Part shown: piece by piece, positions 43,531 to 50,919 of the stretch
Numbering within the stretch: the stretch's first letter is position 1
Layout: the number at the start of each line of letters is the position of its first letter
Origin: Polyangiaceae bacterium
Lineage (GTDB): Bacteria; Myxococcota_A; Polyangia; Polyangiales; Polyangiaceae
Reading direction: 5' to 3'
NCBI GenBank assembly: GCA_013361525.1
Contig: JABFXY010000142.1
Coordinates: forward strand, 22,364-86,363
Length of the DNA stretch: 64,000 bases
Notes under the pieces: generated by a model
The model's database searches: none
What the model was told of the DNA's origin: nothing
Seen by the model: only the letters and a program-made list of their open reading frames with translations
Made by a program: the position numbers and the translations under genes

Positions 43531-44781
43531 TCAGCGGGCGTAGATCTCGGCTCGAAGGCGTTTCATCTCGTCGCGGAGGGGCGCGATGAACTCGATGCTG
43601 ATCGTTCGCTTCTTGCCCTTGATCGCGCGGGCCGTGTGCCACTTGCAGAGCGCGAGCCGCGCAGCGGCGCGGATGAAGCGGCGCCAGAGGGAGCCTTTGG
43701 GCATGAAGTACGTGCGGGCTCGACCGAAGGCGCTGGTCACGAGGGCGAGCTCGGCGGGGGTGATGTTCCCGAGGATGATTTCGTCCCTCAAGAAGTTGCG
43801 GATCGTTCGTCCCTTTCGGATGACGAGCGCGATCACGATCACGAAGAACGTCCCGACGAACGCGAACCAGAACAAGAGCGAGACGAGGAAGACGTTCGCG
43901 CCGAGGTTCGGGACGAAGTTCCAAATCGCGTGAAGCGCTATCGCCAGGGCTAGGCCGCCGAACGGCGCGAAAAAGCGGACGAGCCCGCTCGAGCTCTCGC
44001 GCGCGAGCCCGATGCCGATGCCCGTCATCGACGTGTAGAGCGGGTGTCCCCAGGGCGCGACGATGCCGCGAAGGACGAACGTCGCGGCGAAGACATCTTG
44101 GCCTTCGAGCGCCGCGCGCGCGTAGTAGCTGACGTTCTCGACCGCGGCGAACCCGAGGGCCGAAAACGTCGCGTAGATGATGCCGTCTACCACGCCGTCG
44201 AACTCACGCCTGAGGAAGAAGAAGAACCCCCAGACGATCATGCTCTTCATGATCTCTTCGCTGATCGGCGCGCTGATGACCGCAGCGGCGAGGTGGCCGG
44301 CCTTCGCCCCCGACGCATTGGCGACGAACATGTGCACGAAGCTGTTCACGAAGCCCGCGACGCCGGTCGCGACGAGCGCGCCCCATGCGAACGCCATGAG
44401 CAAACACCACCAAGGCTCGGGATCGTACCGGTCGAGGACGCTCGGTACCGGCAGATACACGAACAGCATCGCGAACGCCGGCACCGCGCCTGCGAGCATG
44501 GCCTGCGCGACGACGTCCGGCGGCCGTTTGCTGGCGAAGATCTCCAGAATGAAGAACAGCGCGTTCAGCACGATGCCGGCGAGGAGCGCGAGGACGTAGA
44601 GCACCGCACCGACTCTGCGGCGCACGCGATCGGGCTGAGGGTCCAGCGGCGAAGGCGCGACGTGTACGAACGCTCCAGGCGGCCGATGCGACGGGTGAGC
44701 CGACGCATGTCTTGGATGGGGCGGACCACCGCCGTAGGGCGTCATTGGATGGTCCGCGTTATCGCACGAAGGCGTTCCCAT
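43531..44781 (-). CDS. PrsW-family intramembrane metalloprotease
   Basis: This 416-residue protein has about nine membrane segments and the PrsW motifs: 'LDRYDPEPWW' after the second helix, 'SAPISEEIMKS' (the EExxK motif), 'REFDGVVDGIIYATFSALGFAAVENVSYY' and a later His in 'LALAIALHAIWN'. PrsW-type proteases cleave membrane-bound anti-sigma factors within the bilayer. The N-terminal 60 residues are His/Pro-rich and cytoplasmic; the C-terminal 100 residues are basic. Its substrate is unknown. No anti-sigma gene is next to it, though an ECF sigma gene lies 8 kb away. Confidence 0.82.
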   Translation of the reverse strand: MGTPSCDNADHPMTPYGGGPPHPRHASAHPSHRPPGAFVHVAPSPLDPQPDRVRRRVGAVLYVLALLAGIVLNALFFILEIFASKRPPDVVAQAMLAGAVPAFAMLFVYLPVPSVLDRYDPEPWWCLLMAFAWGALVATGVAGFVNSFVHMFVANASGAKAGHLAAAVISAPISEEIMKSMIVWGFFFFLRREFDGVVDGIIYATFSALGFAAVENVSYYARAALEGQDVFAATFVLRGIVAPWGHPLYTSMTGIGIGLARESSSGLVRFFAPFGGLALAIALHAIWNFVPNLGANVFLVSLLFWFAFVGTFFVIVIALVIRKGRTIRNFLRDEIILGNITPAELALVTSAFGRARTYFMPKGSLWRRFIRAAARLALCKWHTARAIKGKKRTISIEFIAPLRDEMKRLRAEIYAR

Positions 44782-44811
44782 CAGAAAGGATGGTCGAGCG
44801 CGCCGGCGAGG

Positions 44812-46455
44812 TCAGAGCCGCGACGGGCGGCCGCCGTGCGCAGGGGCGCCTTCACTGACGGGTTCGGGGTGGTCGACCTCGACCGGAGCGAGATCGCTCG
44901 CGGCAGGACCATTGATGACATGTCCTTCGACGTCGAATCGGGAGCCATGGCAGGGGCAATCCCACGTCTTCTCCGCGGCATTGAACGCCACGATCCCTCC
45001 GAGGTGCGGGCACACTGCGGAGCGGGTCAGGCAGCGGCCGGATTCGTCCCGATAGACGGCGAGCAACCGGGCACCGCGCCGAACGATCGCGCCCTGCCCG
45101 CGCGGTACTTCTTCCACGGAGCCGACGTCGCCTCCGCGGAGCCAATCGAAGTATTGCATCGTCGTGTTTGCGTTCTCCTTCAGCACGCTGCCTGCAGAAC
45201 GCATGACGGAGCGTCTGGGGTCGTAGACCGGCGCCCAGGGGTTGTCCCGGCCGGCGACGAGATCCGCAATCAACATCGCGCCCAGCGTGCCGTGGGTCAT
45301 GCCTTGACCCGAGTCGCCGGTGACGACGTAGACGTTCTTCGATGTTCCCGGCGCTCGTCCGATGAACGCAATGCCGTCGGCGGGCTCCATGACTTGGCCG
45401 CTCCATCGCGCGACCACGGCGCCGGCGGCTGGGAAGCGCGTTCGAGCCCATTCTTCGAGACGGTCGTACCGCTGAGCGGCGTCGGTCGCCTGCCCCGTCC
45501 GATGATCCTCGCCGCCGACGACGAGCGTATCGCCGGCAGCTTCGCCGTCCTCACCGACGAGTCGCGCGTAATGGTAGGGCTCGTCGGTATCCCAATAGAG
45601 ACCGAGCGGTACCATTCCCTTCGGAATGGCCATTGCGATTACATAACTGCGAAACGCTGCTTGTCGAATGGGCAGGCCGACACGGCTCACGATCGGGGCA
45701 TTGGTGGCGACGATCACCGAGTCGGCACGCAGACGCCGCCCGCCGCGCAGACGCAAGGTCGCCGGCGTCCCCGAGTCGACATGCTCCACGTGAACACCGG
45801 TGTGAATGGCGCCGCCGAGTCTCTCGACCGCCCGCGCGAGGCCGCGGAGGTAGGCGAGCGGATGCAGCTGCGCCTGGCGTGGAATGCGGATGGCGGGGCC
45901 CGTGTCGAACCCGGGGAGCGGCACACGAACAACCATTTCGGCGGAGCGAAGGCCTGCGCGCCGAGCCGCGGCGAGCTCCCGCTCGAGGAACGTGGGTGAT
46001 CCGTTCGGCGGGTTGAACAGGTACCCGTCGAGGCGGCGAAAGCTGCACTGAATGTTCTCGTTCGCGCAGATCGATTCGATCTTGTCGATGGCGGCGGCGT
46101 GGCTTTCGGCGATGAGCTCGATCGCGCGTTTGCCGTGGTGACGCTCGAGCACGCTGAACCGATCGTCCTGCATGCTCGCGAGGTGAGCCGTGGTACGCGC
46201 CGTCTCGCCGCCTCCGATCGGGCCGTCGTCGAGCAACGTCACGTGCCTGCCTTCGGAGAGCAGGAGATACGCGCACGTGAGACCGGCGATGCCCCCGCCC
46301 ACGATGCACACCTCCGTCTGTGCGCCCTCGGGAAGCGGCGTGTCGTAGGACGGAACACGCGTCTCCATCCACACCGAGGTCGATGCGCTGCCGTCGTTCG
46401 CAATCGTCTTCGCGTGCGAGCCGTTGCCGGTTCGTTGTTCGATCTTGATGCGCAT
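44812..46455 (-). CDS. FAD-dependent oxidoreductase with C-terminal Rieske [2Fe-2S] domain
   Basis: GAGGAG precedes the ATG at 46455. The 547-residue protein starts with a 40-residue lead, then the Rossmann motif 'EVCIVGGGIAGLTCAYLLLSEGRHVTLLD' of the DAO family. Middle parts include 'LHPLAYLRGLARAVERLGGAIHTGVHV' and 'VYVVTGDSGQGMTHGTLGAMLIADLV'. The C-terminal 100 residues form a Rieske domain with CPHLGG and CPCHGSRFD (two Cys, two His). Flavin plus Rieske in one chain indicates an amine or hydroxyl oxidase linked to an electron acceptor. The substrate is unknown. It follows the SemiSWEET-like gene by 2 bp. Confidence 0.88.
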   Translation of the reverse strand: MRIKIEQRTGNGSHAKTIANDGSASTSVWMETRVPSYDTPLPEGAQTEVCIVGGGIAGLTCAYLLLSEGRHVTLLDDGPIGGGETARTTAHLASMQDDRFSVLERHHGKRAIELIAESHAAAIDKIESICANENIQCSFRRLDGYLFNPPNGSPTFLERELAAARRAGLRSAEMVVRVPLPGFDTGPAIRIPRQAQLHPLAYLRGLARAVERLGGAIHTGVHVEHVDSGTPATLRLRGGRRLRADSVIVATNAPIVSRVGLPIRQAAFRSYVIAMAIPKGMVPLGLYWDTDEPYHYARLVGEDGEAAGDTLVVGGEDHRTGQATDAAQRYDRLEEWARTRFPAAGAVVARWSGQVMEPADGIAFIGRAPGTSKNVYVVTGDSGQGMTHGTLGAMLIADLVAGRDNPWAPVYDPRRSVMRSAGSVLKENANTTMQYFDWLRGGDVGSVEEVPRGQGAIVRRGARLLAVYRDESGRCLTRSAVCPHLGGIVAFNAAEKTWDCPCHGSRFDVEGHVINGPAASDLAPVEVDHPEPVSEGAPAHGGRPSRL

Positions 46456-46457
46456 GT

Positions 46458-46790
46458 TCACTCCTCGGTTCCGAACGGCAACGAGCCGTACACGGCCGAA
46501 CGCGCGGGGACGCGGGGGCCGGCGCGACGCCGCTGGCGACGATGCTGGCGGCGGAGCAGCACCATTCCGCAGAGTGCGGCGACAGCGAGCGACGCATTCG
46601 TGAAGATGAAGACGCCGTCGTCGACGAGCGCCGAATACACGACGAATCCGGACGACGCGACGAACTGCCCCGGAAAGAGGAACTTCGAGATGCCGCGGCT
46701 GTTGCCGCTGCGCCATTGATCCATCAGCTGCGCGACGATGGTGGCGAGCAGGATGACGGAGCTCGTGTAGCCGACGACTTGGGGCGACAT
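46458..46790 (-). CDS. SemiSWEET/PQ-loop-like small membrane protein
   Basis: This 110-residue protein has three membrane segments and the Pro-Gln start 'MSPQVVGYTSSVILLATIVAQLMDQWRSGNSRGISKFLFPGQFVASSGFVVYSAL', which is the three-helix SemiSWEET pattern. SemiSWEETs dimerise to carry sugars. The C-terminal 25 residues are Arg-rich. It ends 2 bp before the oxidoreductase start, so the two are cotranscribed; it may carry that enzyme's substrate. The family call is by pattern only. Confidence 0.65.
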   Translation of the reverse strand: MSPQVVGYTSSVILLATIVAQLMDQWRSGNSRGISKFLFPGQFVASSGFVVYSALVDDGVFIFTNASLAVAALCGMVLLRRQHRRQRRRAGPRVPARSAVYGSLPFGTEE

Positions 46791-46999
46791 GACCGTGAGC
46801 GCGAGAAGGAGGGCCGGGCCACCTCTCGTGATTGAAGCGATTCGTCTGCGACTTTCGTGCCCTTCCCACCGTGCGGGACGTCTGTGCGCATGTGCGGCGG
46901 AAACGCCACAGTGTGTCGATATGCTTTTGCACCAGGCTCGGTTCGCTCGACGCAACCGCAAGAAGAAGAGCTTTGTGGCATGTCCCCTGCTGCCGCCCA

Positions 47000-47025
47000 C
47001 TGTCGTGAGTCAGGGCTCACGACAG
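47000..47025. promoter_or_regulatory. Perfect 10-bp inverted repeat upstream of the small charged gene
   Basis: CTGTCGTGAG (47000-47009) is inverted exactly against CTCACGACAG (47016-47025) with a 6-bp centre. It lies 17 bp before the ATG at 47043, just 5' of its GGAGGAG. It could be an operator for either divergent gene or a 5' leader hairpin. Confidence 0.5.
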
Positions 47026-47042
47026 AGAAAGCGGAGGAGCGC

Positions 47043-47312
47043 ATGGGCAGCAGGCGGCATGACCCAAAGAGCCGGCGCGATGACGATGGTCCGATGCGAA
47101 AGCGGGATCCTTACGAACGCCATCGTCGTGACGACGACGGCATTTTCGGTGGACCTCGGAATGGCGGTGAGGGGGAAGGCCGCCCGCGCCGCGACAAGAC
47201 CCGTTGGCTTCAGCAGCGCGAGGAGGAGCAGTCGCGGGACGACGTGTATGGGGCTCCGAGCAGCGGCTTCGCACGAGGGTCGCTGTTCTCGCGCGTACGC
47301 GCGACGAGCTAG
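47043..47312 (+). CDS. Small, highly charged, probably disordered protein, 89 aa
   Basis: GGAGGAG ends 4 nt before the ATG at 47043. The product is mostly Arg, Asp, Gly and Glu (MGSRRHDPKSRRDDDG...), with no hydrophobic core, and ends 'SSGFARGSLFSRVRATS'. The coding call rests on the ribosome binding site, the hairpins on both sides (47000-47025 and 47325-47381) and the free space. No family is recognised. A nucleic-acid-binding or phase-separating role is possible but not shown. Confidence 0.5.
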   Translation: MGSRRHDPKSRRDDDGPMRKRDPYERHRRDDDGIFGGPRNGGEGEGRPRRDKTRWLQQREEEQSRDDVYGAPSSGFARGSLFSRVRATS

Positions 47313-47324
47313 ATAGGGGCTTGA

Positions 47325-47381
47325 ATTCGTGGTTGGCCGCCCTGCGAATCCAAGGGGCGAAGCAGGGCGGCCCGGACGAAT
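47325..47381 (+). terminator. Strong two-part hairpin after the small charged gene
   Basis: GGCCGCCCTGC (47335-47345) pairs perfectly with GCAGGGCGGCC (47362-47372). An outer ATTCGT (47325-47330) pairs with ACGAAT (47376-47381). It begins 12 bp past the stop at 47312 and precedes the next gene. No T-run follows; a Rho-assisted or structural terminator is likely. Confidence 0.55.
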
Positions 47382-47451
47382 CGCAACGACGCTCGGCGCG
47401 TGCGCTGGCCGAGATCTGGAGCTGAAAGCTCGTGCGGGGTAAAGACGGGGC

Positions 47452-48144
47452 ATGCAGATGCTCGCTTCCCGCCCCGCCGGGCTGCGTCGAACGACGCCGG
47501 TCCTCATCGCCTGCGCCGCGCTCGGCCTTGCCGCGTGCTCCGACTCGGGCGGCGGTGGCGAGATCAAGGCGCGCAGCGACGTCGTCCCCGGGAGCGCCAG
47601 GAACGATGCATCCGCGGTGAAACAGCCCGGAAGCACAGCGACAAGCAGCGCACCGGAAAAGCCCAGGAAGCTCTGCAGCCGCGGGCTCTCGAAGCCCGGG
47701 GCGAAGCCCGGCTCGGTGAAGATGACGAGCGTTCAAGCGACGGACGAGAGCGCGCTCGGGGATTCGCTCGAGCTCGGCGGCGGCAAGTGGACGTGGATCA
47801 ACGTGTGGGCGGGCTGGTGCGAGCCGTGCCTCGAAGAAATCCCGCTCTTGAAGCAGTGGGAAACGAAGCTGAAAGACAAGCTTCGCGTGGAGTTCGTGAG
47901 CGTCGACGACGACGCGCGGCTCGCCGTCCGGTTCCTCAACTCGCAGCCGAAAGGCGGCGTTCGACGCAGCCATCACATCGAGGACGTGGACGCTCGAACG
48001 AAGTGGTTCGAGACGATGGGCGCAACCACGTCCACCTTGCCGCTGCAGATCCTGGTCGACCCGGACGGGGTGGTGCAGTGCGTGGCGAACGGGTCCGTTC
48101 GTGCGAGTGATCTGCCCGAGATCGAGGCTCTCGTGGCCAAGTAG
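47452..48144 (+). CDS. TlpA-like thioredoxin-fold lipoprotein
   Basis: This 230-residue protein has a lipoprotein signal (lipobox LAAC near residue 28), a linker, and a redoxin domain with 'WTWINVWAGWCEPCLEEIPLLKQWETKLKDKLRVEFVSVDDD'. The WCEPC active site and the later 'STLPLQILVDPDGVV' cis-proline loop fit periplasmic thiol-disulfide reductases of the TlpA/ResA group. These reduce cytochrome or other periplasmic cysteines. The ATG at 47452 is used; an in-frame ATG at 47458 is equally good. It precedes the large membrane protein gene by 36 bp. Confidence 0.85.
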   Translation: MQMLASRPAGLRRTTPVLIACAALGLAACSDSGGGGEIKARSDVVPGSARNDASAVKQPGSTATSSAPEKPRKLCSRGLSKPGAKPGSVKMTSVQATDESALGDSLELGGGKWTWINVWAGWCEPCLEEIPLLKQWETKLKDKLRVEFVSVDDDARLAVRFLNSQPKGGVRRSHHIEDVDARTKWFETMGATTSTLPLQILVDPDGVVQCVANGSVRASDLPEIEALVAK

Positions 48145-48180
48145 CTTCGCGCCCCGCGTCGTGGCAAAACGGCCCGCAGA

Positions 48181-50460
48181 TTGGTTCGGGTCACGCTCGT
48201 AGCTTTCGCGGTCGTGGCGTACGCGAGCATGGTGCTCGTGCGCGCGACGGGTGCGCCTCCGATCGCGTACGCGGCGCTGGTGCCTGCGTTCGCGGCGCTG
48301 GCCGCGGTGTTCCGCGCGACGGCGCAAACGGAGCCCCCTTCCCTTTCGCGCGCGCGGACGGCGACACGCGTCGCGGCGACCGGCGCGGTCGTCGCGCTCG
48401 GCGGCTCGTTCGCGTGGCATGTCGCCGAAGGCCGGCTCCTCGCGAGCTTCGGCTGCGCGGCGGCGACGCTCGCAGGGCTCGTCGCGCTCGGTCGTGTTCG
48501 CTCGGAGGAAGGTTTGGTCGCGAGGCTCGGGATCACGAGCGAGAGCAGCGCGGCGAAGGCAATCGCGGCGCTCGGGTGGCTCGGCTCGTCGGCGCTCGCC
48601 TTCGCGGACGTGTTCACGCCCGAGAAGCTCGCGGGACTTCCGAACGACGTCGCAGCGCTCGCCGTGTCGGCGACGGCGCTGGGATCCGCCGGTGCGACGC
48701 TCGCGACGGGCCTCATCGAGCTGCGACGCAGGCGCCTCGAGCTCGGTGCCGTCGATCGCCTTCGCGCGTTCGTTACGCTCGCTTCGGCTTTCGTCGCGAT
48801 CGCCGTGCTCGCCGGCGCGCTGAGGCTCGTTCCACTCGCGCCGCTCTTCGTCTCTGCCGCGCTCGCGACGTCGCTCGTCGCGAACGCGGTGAGCGTGACC
48901 CGCTCGCCGGAGACGGTCGGCAGGCTCGCGACCCAGCTCGCGGTGCTCGGCATGCTCGCCGTACTGCCCGCCATCGTCCTCGCAGCCGTCGCCAAGCACA
49001 CCACCCAATACGCGGCGCTCGCCGTGTTCGCGGCGGCGTCGCTCGCGGCGCTCGGAGGAATGGTGGCGCCTGCCCTCGCGCGCGTGCTCCTCCCGCGAAC
49101 CGAGCCGTGGACGCTCGCGTTCGAGGCCGCCGCGAAGGCGGCCCTCCATCCCGATCCGGAGCCCGCGCTCGAGCGCGCGCTGTTCGAGCTTCGCGGCTTG
49201 TCGACGCGAAAGCTCGAAGCGCCGAGTCTCTTTCGTTTCGATCCACCGACGATGACGACGGTCGATCTCGCCGGCTACGCGCGCACCGAAGAGGTGACGA
49301 TCCCCGAGTCGTTCGCCGAGATCGCGGACGGGGAGGCCGAACGTGTCGTCACGCGCGAGACGCTCGAAGCCGCTTCGGTGCGGCGCCCCGACGTGCGGTC
49401 GCTGCTCGCGTGGCTCGATGATCGAAAGCTCCGTGCGGTCGCGGTGATCCGCGAGGACGACATCGCCGTCGGCATGTTGGGATTGCCGCGCGGAGAACGC
49501 CGCACGCCGCTCACGCTCGCCGAGGTGCGCGCGGTCGGTCACCTCGCGCGGCTCCTCGGTGCGCAGCTCGCGGCCTCGGCCAAGCTCGCGCGTTCGCGCC
49601 TGCGCGAGCAGAGCGCGACCGAGCGCGCGACGAGCGCCGAGCGCAGCCGAGGCGTCCTCTCCGACGACCTGGCGACGGAGCGCCGACGAGGTGAAGCGGT
49701 CTGTCGCATCCTCGCCTCGCGCGCGCGCACCGCGATGTATTCGCCGGCAGCGCGGCTGGCGATCGATTCACTCGAGTCGCACGGTCGCCAGGGCAACACG
49801 CTCACCGTGATTGCACCGCCGGGCGTCGATCCACTGCCGTTCATCGCGGTTTTTCATCTCGCATCCGAGCGCAAGAGCTCTGCGCTCTATGTCGTCGACG
49901 GTCGCAACCAGGAGCTCGCGAACCTCGAGCTCTGGCGCTCGCCGACCGACTCGCCGCTCGTCGAAGCGCAAGGTGGCACGCTGGCGCTCGTCGATCCCCA
50001 CCTGCTCCCGCGCCTCGTTCAGGCGTACATCGCGGCCGCCTTCGAGGAGAGCCGTACGGCCGAACGCGCGAAACGCGCAACGCTCGCGATCGTCGTCCCG
50101 CGCACGCTGGACGCGCTCGCGGCGCGCGGCGTGATCGACGAGCGCTTCGCGGATGCGATCGGCGACCGCGCCCTCGCCCTCCCGCCGCTCGCGGCGCGAG
50201 CTGAAGACCTCCGCGCGCTCGTCCTCGATCGGCTGACGAAGCTCGGCCTGGATCGCTTCGGGCGCCCCATCGGCATGGAACCGGCGGCGCTCGCGATGCT
50301 CGCCGAGCACGATTGGCCCGGCAACGACGTCGAGCTCGACGCGCTGCTCGTTCGCGTCGCGACCATGCTCGAGGACGGCGACGTCGTGAAGAAGCGCGAC
50401 CTCGTCCGCGCGGGCTGGACCGCCACGCGCGAGCCTCGGACGCTACTCAGACACGATTGA
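48181..50460 (+). CDS. Membrane protein with GAF-like region and degenerate sigma-54 activator ATPase
   Basis: The frame starts at TTG 48181 (GTG 48213 also possible) and gives up to 759 residues. The first 310 residues hold about eight membrane segments. Residues 320-460 look GAF-like, then a coiled coil. The C-terminal 250 residues align by eye with the sigma-54 AAA+ domain but lack its chemistry. 'VIAPPGVDPLPFIAVFH' (about residue 544) stands where Walker A (GESGTGKE) should be, no GAFTGA loop is present, and 'GTLALVDPHLLPRLVQ' replaces 'GTLFLDEI..LP...Q'. The lid 'HDWPGNDVELDALLVRV' is kept. It has no DNA-binding domain, so it is likely a membrane-bound regulator without ATPase activity. 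Confidence 0.65.
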   Translation: MVRVTLVAFAVVAYASMVLVRATGAPPIAYAALVPAFAALAAVFRATAQTEPPSLSRARTATRVAATGAVVALGGSFAWHVAEGRLLASFGCAAATLAGLVALGRVRSEEGLVARLGITSESSAAKAIAALGWLGSSALAFADVFTPEKLAGLPNDVAALAVSATALGSAGATLATGLIELRRRRLELGAVDRLRAFVTLASAFVAIAVLAGALRLVPLAPLFVSAALATSLVANAVSVTRSPETVGRLATQLAVLGMLAVLPAIVLAAVAKHTTQYAALAVFAAASLAALGGMVAPALARVLLPRTEPWTLAFEAAAKAALHPDPEPALERALFELRGLSTRKLEAPSLFRFDPPTMTTVDLAGYARTEEVTIPESFAEIADGEAERVVTRETLEAASVRRPDVRSLLAWLDDRKLRAVAVIREDDIAVGMLGLPRGERRTPLTLAEVRAVGHLARLLGAQLAASAKLARSRLREQSATERATSAERSRGVLSDDLATERRRGEAVCRILASRARTAMYSPAARLAIDSLESHGRQGNTLTVIAPPGVDPLPFIAVFHLASERKSSALYVVDGRNQELANLELWRSPTDSPLVEAQGGTLALVDPHLLPRLVQAYIAAAFEESRTAERAKRATLAIVVPRTLDALAARGVIDERFADAIGDRALALPPLAARAEDLRALVLDRLTKLGLDRFGRPIGMEPAALAMLAEHDWPGNDVELDALLVRVATMLEDGDVVKKRDLVRAGWTATREPRTLLRHD

Positions 50461-50464
50461 TTGC

Positions 50465-50480
50465 CGGGCGCAGTCGCCCG
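50465..50480. terminator. Short hairpin between convergent genes
   Basis: CGGGCG (50465-50470) pairs with CGCCCG (50475-50480) around a CAGT tetraloop, 5 bp past one stop and 10 bp before the other. A bidirectional terminator is plausible, but no T-run is present. Confidence 0.4.
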
Positions 50481-50489
50481 AACAGCGAA

Positions 50490-50897
50490 TCAGAGCTCGG
50501 TGAGATACTCGAGCAGGCACTCGAGCTCCTCGTCGGTGAGCTTTTCGCCGGTGACGGGCATCTGCGACTGGCACGAGTTCGTGGCCAGGCACTTCGTGTA
50601 GATGAGGCTCTGGTCCGGCGCCGCGGTGTCGACGAGCTTGCCCATACATCCGGTGCCGTCGACGTCGACGATGCGCGCCTCGAGGCCGGAGTCCGGCGTG
50701 AGATCGAGCTCCGCCACGGGCTCTTCGGCGTCGTGGCAATTCGCGGTTGCGCAGCGCGGGCCGAGAATCGTCGTCGGCACGTCCTGACAACCCATGAATT
50801 GCTCCGGGTTCTCGAGCGATCCGGGGCACGCCGCGAGCAGGGTCGTGAGACCCGAGATAGCGACGAAGCAAAGGACGGCGGCGCGCGGCTTCGACAT
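50490..50897 (-). CDS. Small cytochrome-like lipoprotein with CX4CH motif
   Basis: The ATG at 50897 gives a good lipoprotein signal (MSKPRAAVLCFVAISGLTTLLAAC) and a 135-residue protein. 'LGPRCATANCHDAEEPVAELDLTPDSG' resembles the haem-attachment region of planctomycete/myxobacterial exported cytochromes, but the spacing is CX4CH rather than CxxCH. 'QMPVTGEKLTDEELECLLEYL' near the end resembles the distal Met region of a monohaem cytochrome c. Whether haem binds is uncertain. An ATG at 50930, overlapping the barrel gene, would add 11 residues. Confidence 0.7.
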   Translation of the reverse strand: MSKPRAAVLCFVAISGLTTLLAACPGSLENPEQFMGCQDVPTTILGPRCATANCHDAEEPVAELDLTPDSGLEARIVDVDGTGCMGKLVDTAAPDQSLIYTKCLATNSCQSQMPVTGEKLTDEELECLLEYLTEL

Positions 50898-50919
50898 GCG
50901 GGTGTGCGTTGCGCTGCGA

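Noticed and set aside
42295..43953. 552-codon plus-strand frame across the MarR operator, ndk and PrsW regions
   Set aside because: It spans several unrelated minus-strand features and the ndk terminator, and has no recognisable domain.
44044..45999. 651-codon plus-strand frame opposite PrsW-like and Rieske oxidoreductase genes
   Set aside because: Shadow of two well-supported minus-strand genes.
47017..49542. 841-codon minus-strand frame opposite the TlpA-like and membrane protein genes
   Set aside because: It is Arg/Glu-rich without any domain or signal and covers real genes on the other strand; long antisense frames are common in high-GC DNA.
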